Shown piece by piece: positions 8,455 to 16,327 of a stretch of 64,000 nt of DNA. The notes under the pieces were generated by a model. That model ran no database searches, was not told where the DNA came from, and worked only from the letters and a program-made list of their open reading frames with translations. Source of the stretch: Luteimonas sp. BLCC-B24 (GTDB lineage Bacteria; Pseudomonadota; Gammaproteobacteria; Xanthomonadales; Xanthomonadaceae); the NCBI RefSeq assembly GCF_028550595.1, contig NZ_JAQQGN010000002.1, positions 620,001-684,000 of the forward strand, read 5' to 3'. Every line of letters starts with the position of its first letter. Position 1 is the stretch's first letter. The position numbers were made by a program, and so were the translations under genes.

Positions 8455-10077
8455 ATGTTCACTTCCGCTGACCTGATCGAGGTCCTGCGCCGCCGTCGGC
8501 GGCGTTCGATCCGGCCCGAAGCCGCCGTCGATGGCCTGCCACCCGGCTGGGCGGCATGGCTGTCGGCGATGCGCGTCCGTGCCGGCGCCGTGACCGGGGC
8601 GACCGCGGCGGCGATCGTCGGGATCCTCGCGGCCCGTCCACCGGTGCCGCGGACGCGTTTCCCGGTGCCTGCGACCCGGCTCCAGGCCTGGGCGGGACTC
8701 CGGCATCCGCTGTGGGAACCCCCGCCGCGCGATCAGCGCGGCCTGCGCCGCTGGTCGCTCGGGGCGTCACTGCTGGTCCAGGTCGTCTGGATCAGCCTGC
8801 TGTTCGGACTGATGAACGCACAGTTTCTCGCCGACGCGCCCTCGGCGCTGGGCGAGGAGCACGTGGTCCAGGCCGTGTTCATCGGCACGGGCACTCCGGA
8901 CGCCGCAGGTGGTGGCGCGGCACCGGAGATGCCACAGCCGGAGGATGCCGGCGCTGCGACCCCGGCCGATGCCGGGCCGCCGCCGGTGGCGTCGGCATCG
9001 CCGGTGTCGGCGATCGACCCGCCTGCCGAGCCCGTGCCCGAGACGGCGGCCGCTCCTGATGGCGAGGCCGCCGCAGCGCAGGTGCTGCAGATCACCGATA
9101 CCCCGATGCCCGACATCGACTTCACCCTGCCGCCGCCGCGACCGTCGACGGCCCTGCCCGAGGTCGCGGTGCGCGAGCGTGCGGTGGCCGGCGCGCCGAT
9201 GCAGACGGTCGAGGTCCCCGTTCTGCGTGCGCCCACGCCGGTGGCCGCGCCGGTGCCGGTGCCGCCACGCGAGGTCCGGATCGAGGTGCGCGAGCGGGCA
9301 ATGGCCGAGATCGCCGAACGCGCACCGGCGCCGGTGATCGCGCAGCGCGACATCACGCTCGAGGCGCCGGCCGCCCCGGCGCGGTCGACCCCCGACGTGG
9401 CCGCGCGGGAACGGACGGTGCCGCTGCGCGATCCAGCACCTTCGGCCGCACCCGCCGCACCCGCCGCGCCCGCGGCGTCCGCGGCGCCGTCGTCCACGGC
9501 GTCGACCGCGCCCGCGGCGCCGCAGCCCGGGCAGGGCGCGCGTACGCCGGCGCCGACGGCCGGCCGCGGTCCCACCGCGGGTGCGCCGCCCGGTGCGACG
9601 CCGTCGCCACGGGCGGCCGATGACTGGGGGGATGGCGCGCGCGCGCGCGATGGCGGTCAGCGCGGTACCCCCTCGGGCCTGCTCGGCGCGGACGGCCGGC
9701 CGCGTCTGGCCGACGGCGGCCGTGTGGGCGGCGGGCTTCCGCCGGGCACGATCACCGAGGATTTCGCGCGGATCGACCGTGAGGGCACCTGGTTGCGGCG
9801 CCCGCCTACCGATTACGAACCCACCAGCTTCGACCGCTTCTGGGTGCCGAGCGAGACCCTGCTCGAGGAATGGGTGCGGCGCAGCATCAAGACCGTGCTG
9901 ATCCCGATTCCGGGCACCAGCAAGACCATCCGCTGCAATGTCGCGCTGCTCGCCTTCGGCGGCGGCTGCGGCATCACCGATCCGAACATGCAGGACGTCG
10001 AGACCGACGGGCGGCCGCCGCCCGACGTGCCGTGGAAACCGGAGTTGCAGGAAGACCAGGGCAGCCTGGGCAACTGA
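8455..10077 (+). CDS. TolA/TonB-like single-pass membrane protein of unknown function
   Basis: A 540-residue protein I do not recognise as a characterised family; similar Xanthomonas proteins may be annotated only as transmembrane repetitive proteins (recollection, not checked). It starts with a basic cytoplasmic segment (LRRRRRRSIR), has a weak hydrophobic patch at 44-60 and a clear transmembrane helix at about 101-123 (SLLVQVVWISLLFGLM). A linker of about 300 residues follows, rich in Pro, Ala, Glu and Arg with repeated VRERA-type units. A non-repetitive C-terminal domain (about 423-520) contains DYEPTSFDRFWVPSETLLEEW and two cysteines (IRCNVALLAFGGGCG). The order anchor, extended linker, terminal domain resembles TolA/TonB, but neither C-domain is recognisable. 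It begins 30 bases after nfuA. Confidence 0.7.
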   Translation: MFTSADLIEVLRRRRRRSIRPEAAVDGLPPGWAAWLSAMRVRAGAVTGATAAAIVGILAARPPVPRTRFPVPATRLQAWAGLRHPLWEPPPRDQRGLRRWSLGASLLVQVVWISLLFGLMNAQFLADAPSALGEEHVVQAVFIGTGTPDAAGGGAAPEMPQPEDAGAATPADAGPPPVASASPVSAIDPPAEPVPETAAAPDGEAAAAQVLQITDTPMPDIDFTLPPPRPSTALPEVAVRERAVAGAPMQTVEVPVLRAPTPVAAPVPVPPREVRIEVRERAMAEIAERAPAPVIAQRDITLEAPAAPARSTPDVAARERTVPLRDPAPSAAPAAPAAPAASAAPSSTASTAPAAPQPGQGARTPAPTAGRGPTAGAPPGATPSPRAADDWGDGARARDGGQRGTPSGLLGADGRPRLADGGRVGGGLPPGTITEDFARIDREGTWLRRPPTDYEPTSFDRFWVPSETLLEEWVRRSIKTVLIPIPGTSKTIRCNVALLAFGGGCGITDPNMQDVETDGRPPPDVPWKPELQEDQGSLGN

Positions 10078-10649
10078 GTCCGGCGCATCGCGGCACGGAC
10101 GTGGCCGGGTCCGGTCGTGCCTGCCCGCGCGCGTCCGCGGGCACCGTCGACCTGGCTCGATCGCCTCAAGCGGAGGTTCCGTGTTGTCGCGTGGCGTCGT
10201 CCCGTCGCGCCGCAAGATGGTGCACAAGCGCGTGTACGGGCAGACGTCGGGACCGGCCGGCACACACCACGACGCGCTCGCCGCGCCTGGTTCCATGCGA
10301 TGGACCGCATCCGCCCCTGTACGTCTCGATCCGTCCGGCATGCGGACCCGATCCCGGCTTCTCGCGAACGCCGGGGTCCAGCGGCTGCGGGTTCAGGCGC
10401 GCGCAGGCGCGGGCGACGCGTCGCCCGGCTGCTGCGAGGTGCCCCGCGGTCGCGGGAACACGGGTGTGCGGTGGCGGTGGTCCGAAATGGATGCAACGCC
10501 CGTCCGCCCTGCATCGAAGGGAACGTGCGACGCACTGGCGACGCCGCGTACAGGCGCGCGGCGCAACCGGCGGTCTGCGCTGCGGCGCCGGTCGATCCGA
10601 CGCACACCGGTCGAGACTCCGGGCGCGTGCAGCGCCCGGACCTGCGGGA
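10078..10649. other. 572-bp gap without a recognisable gene
   Basis: This region lies between the 3' ends of the convergent TolA-like gene and the cytochrome pair. All open frames in it translate to arginine-rich, low-complexity sequence with no family resemblance, typical of frame noise in GC-rich DNA. Apart from one hairpin near its right end I see no promoter, RNA gene or repeat. Confidence 0.6.
10618..10640 (-). terminator. Possible terminator of the cytochrome c pair
   Basis: A perfect 9-bp stem TCCGGGCGC/GCGCCCGGA around a 5-base loop, starting 9 bases beyond the stop codon of the minus-strand cytochrome gene. It has no U-tract, so it may be a weak terminator or a 3'-end stabiliser. 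Confidence 0.4.
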
Positions 10650-11090
10650 TCAGTTGTCGTGCGCGCCGCGCAGGTCGCGCAGCCGGCTCGGCTGCGCCGC
10701 GAAGTAGGCGGCGAGGTCGGCGATCTGCTGGTCGCTCAGGTCGGCGGCCTGTTGCGACATCAATGCATGCTCGCGGTCGCCGTCGCGATAGGCCTGCAGC
10801 GCATGCGCCAGGTAGTCGCGGTACTGGCCGCCAATCTTCGGATAGGTCGGATCGAGCGGCTCGTTGCCGCCGGCGCCGTGGCAGTCGATGCAGGTCTGCC
10901 CGGTCGCCGCGCTCTTGACGTTGGCCGCCTGCTCGCCGGCGTCGATGCGACCGGTCGGCAGACCGGCCGAGGACGTGGTCCGCATCGGCTGGGCATCGGG
11001 ATCGTGCTCGGCGCCGCCGCAGGCGGCCAGCAGGCCGACCAGCACCACGGGCAGGAGACGGACGGACAATCGGATCGAGGCACCGGTCAC
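10650..11090 (-). CDS. Monoheme cytochrome c lipoprotein (class I, c4/c553-like)
   Basis: A 146-residue cytochrome c. The GTG at 11090 was chosen because it overlaps the preceding stop as GTGA and opens into a lipoprotein signal (LLPVVLVGLLAAC). One heme site is visible, CIDCH (C67, C70, H71), and a likely distal methionine in HALMSQQAADLSDQQIADLAAYFAAQ, a C-terminal pattern shared by cytochromes c4, c5 and c553. It should be tethered on the periplasmic side and shuttle electrons. It is coupled to the cytochrome gene upstream; together the two have the content of a diheme cytochrome c4 split over two chains. Confidence 0.85.
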   Translation of the reverse strand: MTGASIRLSVRLLPVVLVGLLAACGGAEHDPDAQPMRTTSSAGLPTGRIDAGEQAANVKSAATGQTCIDCHGAGGNEPLDPTYPKIGGQYRDYLAHALQAYRDGDREHALMSQQAADLSDQQIADLAAYFAAQPSRLRDLRGAHDN

Positions 11091-11446
11091 GGGGTCAGCT
11101 CCGAAAGAAAGGCGGCGATGTCGGCGATGTCCTGGTCCGAGAAGCTCTTCGCCTGCGCCTCCATCGTCGGGTGCCGGCGCGTGCCCCGGCGGTATTCGTG
11201 CAGGGCGTTGACCAGGTATTCGCTGGACTGGCCGCCGATCTTGGGCACGTGATAGTGCGGGTAGACGTTGCGATAGCCGTCGATGCCATGGCAGCCCTGG
11301 CAGGTATAGGTCAACGTGCGCCCGGTCGCCGCATTGCCCGTCAGCGGGGCGTTGCCGCTTTCCGGCGCCGCGGCTTCCTGGGCGAGAACGGGCGGCGTCA
11401 TCGCGCCGAGGGCAAGACAAACGGCTAGCAGCAACGGTCGCGTCAT
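11087..11446 (-). CDS. Monoheme periplasmic cytochrome c (class I, c4/c553-like)
   Basis: A 119-residue cytochrome c. The start at 11446 gives a classical signal peptide (MTRPLLLAVCLALGAMTPPVLAQ) ending before the mature chain; upstream frame extension is noise. The heme site is CQGCHG (C49, C52, H53) and the distal ligand is probably the methionine in HPTMEAQAKSFSDQDIADIAAFL. KIGGQSSEYLVNALHEYRRG matches KIGGQYRDYLAHALQAYRDG in its neighbour, so the pair probably arose by duplication. It is soluble in the periplasm while its partner is membrane-tethered. No oxidase or dehydrogenase gene is adjacent, so donor and acceptor are unknown. Confidence 0.86.
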   Translation of the reverse strand: MTRPLLLAVCLALGAMTPPVLAQEAAAPESGNAPLTGNAATGRTLTYTCQGCHGIDGYRNVYPHYHVPKIGGQSSEYLVNALHEYRRGTRRHPTMEAQAKSFSDQDIADIAAFLSELTP

Positions 11447-11546
11447 CGTGGTTTTCCGCAATCCTGGAGGGCTGGAACGTGGCGATCTGGGCGGCGTGAT
11501 GGCGTGGGGAACCGGCCGGCTGCATGAACCGGCGCACAACCGGGCC

Positions 11547-11576
11547 AGTATAGCCACGCCGTCACGGCAAACCCAA
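11547..11576 (-). promoter_or_regulatory. Possible sigma-70-like promoter of the cytochrome pair
   Basis: On the minus strand a -10 TATACT (11547-11552) is preceded at 18 bases by TTGGGT (11571-11576). It would give a leader of about 95 nt before the first cytochrome start. Confidence 0.45.
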
Positions 11577-11600
11577 CGTGCGATACCCGGTGTGCATCGC

Positions 11601-11644
11601 CATCACCATGACCAATGGCGCATGAACCAGCAGTTCTGGTGATG
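11601..11644. promoter_or_regulatory. Nested inverted repeats upstream of the RND operon
   Basis: An outer repeat CATCACCA/TGGTGATG (11601-11608 and 11637-11644) encloses an inner repeat ACCAG/CTGGT (11626-11630 and 11636-11640). They lie 38 bases or more before the adaptor gene in a locally AT-richer stretch, as an efflux operator might. No regulator gene is adjacent, so operator function is a guess. Confidence 0.3.
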
Positions 11645-11681
11645 TACCTTGCTACTACACCGTAGGGGCCTTTCGAATCCA

Positions 11682-12821
11682 ATGTCCACACCGCATGCCA
11701 TCGCGTCCGCGGGACGCGTTCTCACCGGCGCCGCTCTGCTCTCCGCCGCCCTCGTCCTGTCCGCCTGCAAGGGGGGAGGGGGAGACGCCCAGGCCAAGTC
11801 CGCGGACGAGGCGCAACCGCCCGTTCCGGTGGAAACGGAGCAGGTGACGCGGCGCAGCGTGGCCGCGAGCTGGGTGGGCACGGCGGCGCTCGAGGTGCCG
11901 CGCGGCGCCGACGTGGTCGCCAAGACCTCGGGCATCGCGCTCGACGTACTGGTGGAGGAGGGCGACCAGGTCCGCGCCGGCCAGCCCCTGGTGCGGCTCG
12001 ATCCCGACCGCGCCCGCCTCGCGGTGCAGCAGAGCCGCGCGACGATGGGCAAGCTCGACAACAGCTACCGGCGCGCGCAGCAGCTGGTGGGCCAGCAGAT
12101 GATCAGCGCAAACGATCTGGACCAGATCAAGTTCGACCTCGACAACGCCCGCGCCCAGCACGAGATGGCGCAGCTGGAACTCTCCTACACGACGGTCACC
12201 GCGCCGATCTCGGGCGTGATCTCGCAGCGCATGATCCGCACCGGCAATTTCGTGCAGATCAACACGCCGATCTTCAGCATCGTCGACAACGCCCGCATCG
12301 AGGCCACGCTCAATGTGCCCGAGCGGGAACTGCGCGTGCTCAAACGCGGCCAGCCGGTGCGGCTGAGCGTGGACGCCTTGCCGGGCGAAGTGTTCGAGGG
12401 CGTGGTCGAGCGTGTGGCGCCGGTGGTCGAATCGCGCAGCGGCACATTCCGGGTGGTCTGCGCGTTCGAAGGCAACGAGGCGCTGCGGCCGGGCATGTTC
12501 GGGCGCATCCGTATCGACTACGACCAGCGCGCCGACGCGCTGGTGATTCCGCGCAGCGCCCTGCTCGAGGACGGCGACGAGACCGCGGTATTCGTCGTGC
12601 GTGACGGCAAGGCGGTGCGCATGCCGGTCACGCTGGGCTATGTGGACGGCGCGCTGATCGAAGTGCGTGACGGCCTCGCCGAGGGCGACGCGGTGGTCAC
12701 GGCCGGCAAGGTGGCCCTGCGCGAGGGCAGCGCGGTGCAGGTCGTCGGCGCCGATACGCCGGCCGCGACGCCCGAGCCGGCCGCACCGGCGGCCGACGCC
12801 GCCCAGGGTGACGCGCCGTAA
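11682..12821 (+). CDS. RND efflux periplasmic adaptor (HlyD/MexA-type lipoprotein)
   Basis: A 379-residue membrane-fusion protein that would bridge the inner-membrane RND pumps to an outer-membrane channel. It starts with a lipoprotein signal (VLTGAALLSAALVLSAC, acylated cysteine near residue 29). A barrel-sandwich half with VPRGADVVAKTSGI, a helical hairpin (about 105-150: AVQQSRATMGKLDNSYRRAQ), the second lipoyl half LSYTTVTAPISGVISQRMI, a beta-barrel and a membrane-proximal domain follow. The stop codon shares its last base with the ATG of the next gene (TAATG), so this is the first cistron of a three-gene coupled operon. No outer-membrane factor gene is nearby; a TolC-like protein encoded elsewhere would be required. 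Confidence 0.92.
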   Translation: MSTPHAIASAGRVLTGAALLSAALVLSACKGGGGDAQAKSADEAQPPVPVETEQVTRRSVAASWVGTAALEVPRGADVVAKTSGIALDVLVEEGDQVRAGQPLVRLDPDRARLAVQQSRATMGKLDNSYRRAQQLVGQQMISANDLDQIKFDLDNARAQHEMAQLELSYTTVTAPISGVISQRMIRTGNFVQINTPIFSIVDNARIEATLNVPERELRVLKRGQPVRLSVDALPGEVFEGVVERVAPVVESRSGTFRVVCAFEGNEALRPGMFGRIRIDYDQRADALVIPRSALLEDGDETAVFVVRDGKAVRMPVTLGYVDGALIEVRDGLAEGDAVVTAGKVALREGSAVQVVGADTPAATPEPAAPAADAAQGDAP

Positions 12822-15800
12822 TGACGACCACGCCGAACCAGGAGCCGGCGGGCGGCCCGCCTGCACACGCTCAGCCGATGGACCCGCATGCCGCGCCGGG
12901 GCGATTCGATCTGGTGGAGTTCTCCACCCGGCGCCGGGTGACCGTGTGGATGTTCGCGATCAGCCTGATGCTGTTCGGACTCATCGCGCTGACCAATCTC
13001 AAGGTCAACCTGCTGCCCGACCTCAGCTATCCCACGCTGACGGTGCGCACCGAATACACCGGCGCGGCGCCTGCCGAAATCGAGACCCTGGTCAGCGAGC
13101 CGGTGGAGGAAGCCGTCGGCGTGGTCAAGGGCGTGCGCAAGCTGCGCTCGATCTCGCGCACCGGCCAGAGCGACGTGGTGCTGGAATTCGCCTGGGGCAC
13201 CGACATGGACCAAGCCAGCCTCGACGTGCGCGACAAGCTCGAGGCCTTGCAGCTGCCGCTCGAGGTGACGCCGCCGGTGCTGCTGCGCTTCAACCCCTCG
13301 ACCGAACCGGTGATGCGCCTGGCGCTCACCGCCGGCGGCAGCGGCGATGCGGTGGCCGAACTCACGCGCATGCGTCGCTATGCCGACGACGACCTGAAGA
13401 AGAAGCTGGAGCCGGTGATCGGGGTGGCCGCGGTGCGGGTGGGCGGCGGTTTCGAGGACGAGGTGCAGGTGGATCTCGACCTGCAGCAGATGGCGCGCAT
13501 CGGGCTGCCGATCGAGAACGTGATCCAGCGCCTGCAGCAGGAGAACATCAATCTTTCGGGCGGGCGCCTGGACCAGGGCACCCAGCGCTATCTGGTGCGC
13601 ACGGTGAACCAGTTCGCCAGCGTCGAACAGATCGGCGAGATGCTGGTCGCCACCCAGGGCGGCGGCGACGACGCCGCGGCCAGCGCCGCGCAGCAGATGG
13701 CGGCGATCGCGGCGGCCAGTGGATCGCAGGCGGTGCTCGCGGCGGCTGCGTCGGTGCAGAGCACCTCGGGCGAGGGCAGCAGCACGATCGCCGGTGGTCG
13801 TGCGGTGCGCCTGCGCGACATCGCCACCGTGCGCCAGGGCTACAAGGAGCGCGAGAGCATCATCCGGCTCGGCGGCAACGAGGCCGTGGAACTGGCGATC
13901 TACAAGGAAGGGGACGCCAACACCGTGGCGACCGCCGATGCGGTGGACGCCCGGCTCGAGGCGATCCGCAAGGAACTGCCGGCGGACATGACGCTCACCG
14001 TGGTCGACGACCAGTCGAAGTTCGTGCGCGCCGCGATCCGCGACGTGCGCACCGATGCGCTGATCGGCGGCACGCTGGCGATCCTCATCATCTTCCTGTT
14101 CCTGCGCAACGGCTGGAGCACGCTGGTGGTCAGCCTGTCGTTGCCGGTATCGATCATCACCACGTTCTTCTTCATGGACCAGTTCGGCCTGAGCCTCAAC
14201 GTCATGTCGCTCGGCGGCCTGGCGCTGGCGACCGGCCTGGTGGTCGACGACTCCATCGTGGTGCTGGAGAGCATCGCCAAGGCGCGGGACCGGGGCCTCG
14301 GCGTGCTCGAGGCCGCGATCGTGGGCACGCGTGAAGTGGGCATGGCGGTCGTCGCCTCGACGCTGACGATCATCGCGGTGTTCCTGCCGCTGGTATTCGT
14401 CGACGGCATCGCCGGTCAACTGTTCCGCGACCAGGCGCTGACGATCGCGATCGCGGTCAGTGTCTCGCTGCTGGTTGCGCTGACCCTGATCCCGATGCTG
14501 GCCTCGCTCAAGGGCCGTCCACCGCTCGCCTTCCCCGAAGAACCGCCGCATCCACAGTGGCGCCCGGAGCGCCGTTGGCAGAAGCCGATGGCGGCGACCG
14601 GACGCGGCCTCGGCGCCGGTATCCGCGGCGTGCTGTTCGGCATCGTCTGGCTGGTGGTGCGTGCGTGGCGCGGCGTGTCGCATGTCGTCGGGCGGATCAT
14701 GGGCCGGGCCAGCGATGTGGCCATGGCGCCCTATGCACGTGCCGAACGCGGCTATCTGCGTGCGCTGCCCGCAGCGCTGGCGCGGCCGTGGCTGGTGCTC
14801 GGCGCGGCCTTCGCGGTCTTCCTGGCCAGTCTGCTCGCGGTGCCGCTGCTGGGCACGGACCTGATTCCGCAGCTGGCCCAGGACCGCTTCGAGATGATGG
14901 CCAAGCTGCCGCCGGGCACGCCGCTGCGCGAGACCGACCGCATCATGCGTGAGGTCCAGCTGGCCCACGCCGACGACGAGGGCGTCGAACTGCTGTTCGG
15001 CGTCAGCGGCAGCGGCACGCGGCTGGACGCCAATCCCACCGAGAGCGGCGAGAACATCGGCCGTCTGAGCGTGGTGATGAGCGGGGGCGGCAGCCGTGCG
15101 TTCGAGGCCGAGCAGAGCGATCGCCTGCGCGCGACCATGCAGCGGTATCCGGGCGTGGCCGTCGACTTCAGCCGGCCCGCGCTCTTCAGCTTCTCCACGC
15201 CGCTGGAGATCGAATTGCGCGGTCAGGACCTCGACGGGCTCGCCCGCGCCGGGCAGCGCATGGCCGAACTGCTGCGCGGCAATCCGCACTACACCGACGT
15301 CAAGAGCACGGTGGAGCAGGGCTTTCCCGAAGTGCAGATCATCTTCGACCAGGAACGCGCCGGCGCGCTGGGCCTGACCACGCGGCAGATCGCCGATGCG
15401 GTCGTGCGTGCGGTCCGCGGCGAGGTCGCCACGCGCTACAACTTCCGCGACCGCAAGATCGACGTGCTGGTGCGTGCCCAGGAAAGCGAGCGTGATTCGG
15501 TCGACCGGATCCGCAACCTGGTGGTCAATCCGGGCGGCGCCACGCCGGTGCGCCTGGACTCGGTGGCCGACGTGGTGGCGACGATCGGCCCCAGCGAGAT
15601 TCACCGCGCCGACCAGGTGCGCGTGGCGGTGGTGTCGGCCAACCTGCGCGGCATCGATCTGGGTACCGCGGTGGCCGAAGTGCGGCAGATGGTCGCGGAG
15701 AATCCGCTCGGTCCCGAGGTCGGCATGCACATCGGCGGCCAGGGCGAGGAGCTGGCCGAGTCCCTCCGCTCGCTGCTGATGGCGTTCGCGCTGGCGATCT

Positions 15801-16327
15801 TCCTGGTGTATCTGGTGATGGCCTCGCAGTTCGAGTCGCTGCTGCATCCGTTCGTCATCCTGTTCACCATTCCGCTGGCGATGGTCGGCGCGATCGGTGC
15901 GCTGCTGCTGACCGGCAATACGATCTCGATCGTCGCCTTCATCGGCCTGATCCTGATGGTCGGCCTGGTGGTCAAGAACGCGATCATCCTCATCGACAAG
16001 ATCAACCAGCTGCGCGAAGCGGGCGTGGCCAAGCGCGAGGCGCTGATCGAAGGCGCACGCTCGCGTCTGCGGCCGATCATCATGACCACGCTGTCGACGC
16101 TGTTCGGCTTCCTGCCGCTGGCGCTGGCCTTCGGTGAGGGCGCCGAGGTGCGCTCGCCGATGGCGATCACGGTGATGGGCGGCCTGGCCGTGTCCACACT
16201 GCTCACCCTGCTGGTGATTCCGGTGGTCTACGACCTGCTGGACCGCAAGTCCGATGCGCACTACGCCGAACGCGGGCGCCGCGCGCGCCTGGGCGCAGCG
16301 GCCGATCTGGAGGTCGCCGCGCAATGA
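12821..16327 (+). CDS. RND efflux transporter, first pump of the pair (HAE1-like)
   Basis: A 1168-residue inner-membrane proton/substrate antiporter. It has the usual RND plan of 12 helices and two large periplasmic loops. The proton relay is complete: D476-D477 (GLVVDDSIVVLE) in TM4 and K1052 (VVKNAIIL) in TM10. It is over 100 residues longer than AcrB: extra length sits in an Ala/Gly/Ser-rich insert of the first periplasmic loop (about residues 285-325) and in a long segment between the two halves (about 565-650) that includes a further hydrophobic stretch. It is coupled to the adaptor upstream and to the second pump downstream by an ATGA overlap. Substrate is unknown. Confidence 0.93.
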   Translation: MTTTPNQEPAGGPPAHAQPMDPHAAPGRFDLVEFSTRRRVTVWMFAISLMLFGLIALTNLKVNLLPDLSYPTLTVRTEYTGAAPAEIETLVSEPVEEAVGVVKGVRKLRSISRTGQSDVVLEFAWGTDMDQASLDVRDKLEALQLPLEVTPPVLLRFNPSTEPVMRLALTAGGSGDAVAELTRMRRYADDDLKKKLEPVIGVAAVRVGGGFEDEVQVDLDLQQMARIGLPIENVIQRLQQENINLSGGRLDQGTQRYLVRTVNQFASVEQIGEMLVATQGGGDDAAASAAQQMAAIAAASGSQAVLAAAASVQSTSGEGSSTIAGGRAVRLRDIATVRQGYKERESIIRLGGNEAVELAIYKEGDANTVATADAVDARLEAIRKELPADMTLTVVDDQSKFVRAAIRDVRTDALIGGTLAILIIFLFLRNGWSTLVVSLSLPVSIITTFFFMDQFGLSLNVMSLGGLALATGLVVDDSIVVLESIAKARDRGLGVLEAAIVGTREVGMAVVASTLTIIAVFLPLVFVDGIAGQLFRDQALTIAIAVSVSLLVALTLIPMLASLKGRPPLAFPEEPPHPQWRPERRWQKPMAATGRGLGAGIRGVLFGIVWLVVRAWRGVSHVVGRIMGRASDVAMAPYARAERGYLRALPAALARPWLVLGAAFAVFLASLLAVPLLGTDLIPQLAQDRFEMMAKLPPGTPLRETDRIMREVQLAHADDEGVELLFGVSGSGTRLDANPTESGENIGRLSVVMSGGGSRAFEAEQSDRLRATMQRYPGVAVDFSRPALFSFSTPLEIELRGQDLDGLARAGQRMAELLRGNPHYTDVKSTVEQGFPEVQIIFDQERAGALGLTTRQIADAVVRAVRGEVATRYNFRDRKIDVLVRAQESERDSVDRIRNLVVNPGGATPVRLDSVADVVATIGPSEIHRADQVRVAVVSANLRGIDLGTAVAEVRQMVAENPLGPEVGMHIGGQGEELAESLRSLLMAFALAIFLVYLVMASQFESLLHPFVILFTIPLAMVGAIGALLLTGNTISIVAFIGLILMVGLVVKNAIILIDKINQLREAGVAKREALIEGARSRLRPIIMTTLSTLFGFLPLALAFGEGAEVRSPMAITVMGGLAVSTLLTLLVIPVVYDLLDRKSDAHYAERGRRARLGAAADLEVAAQ

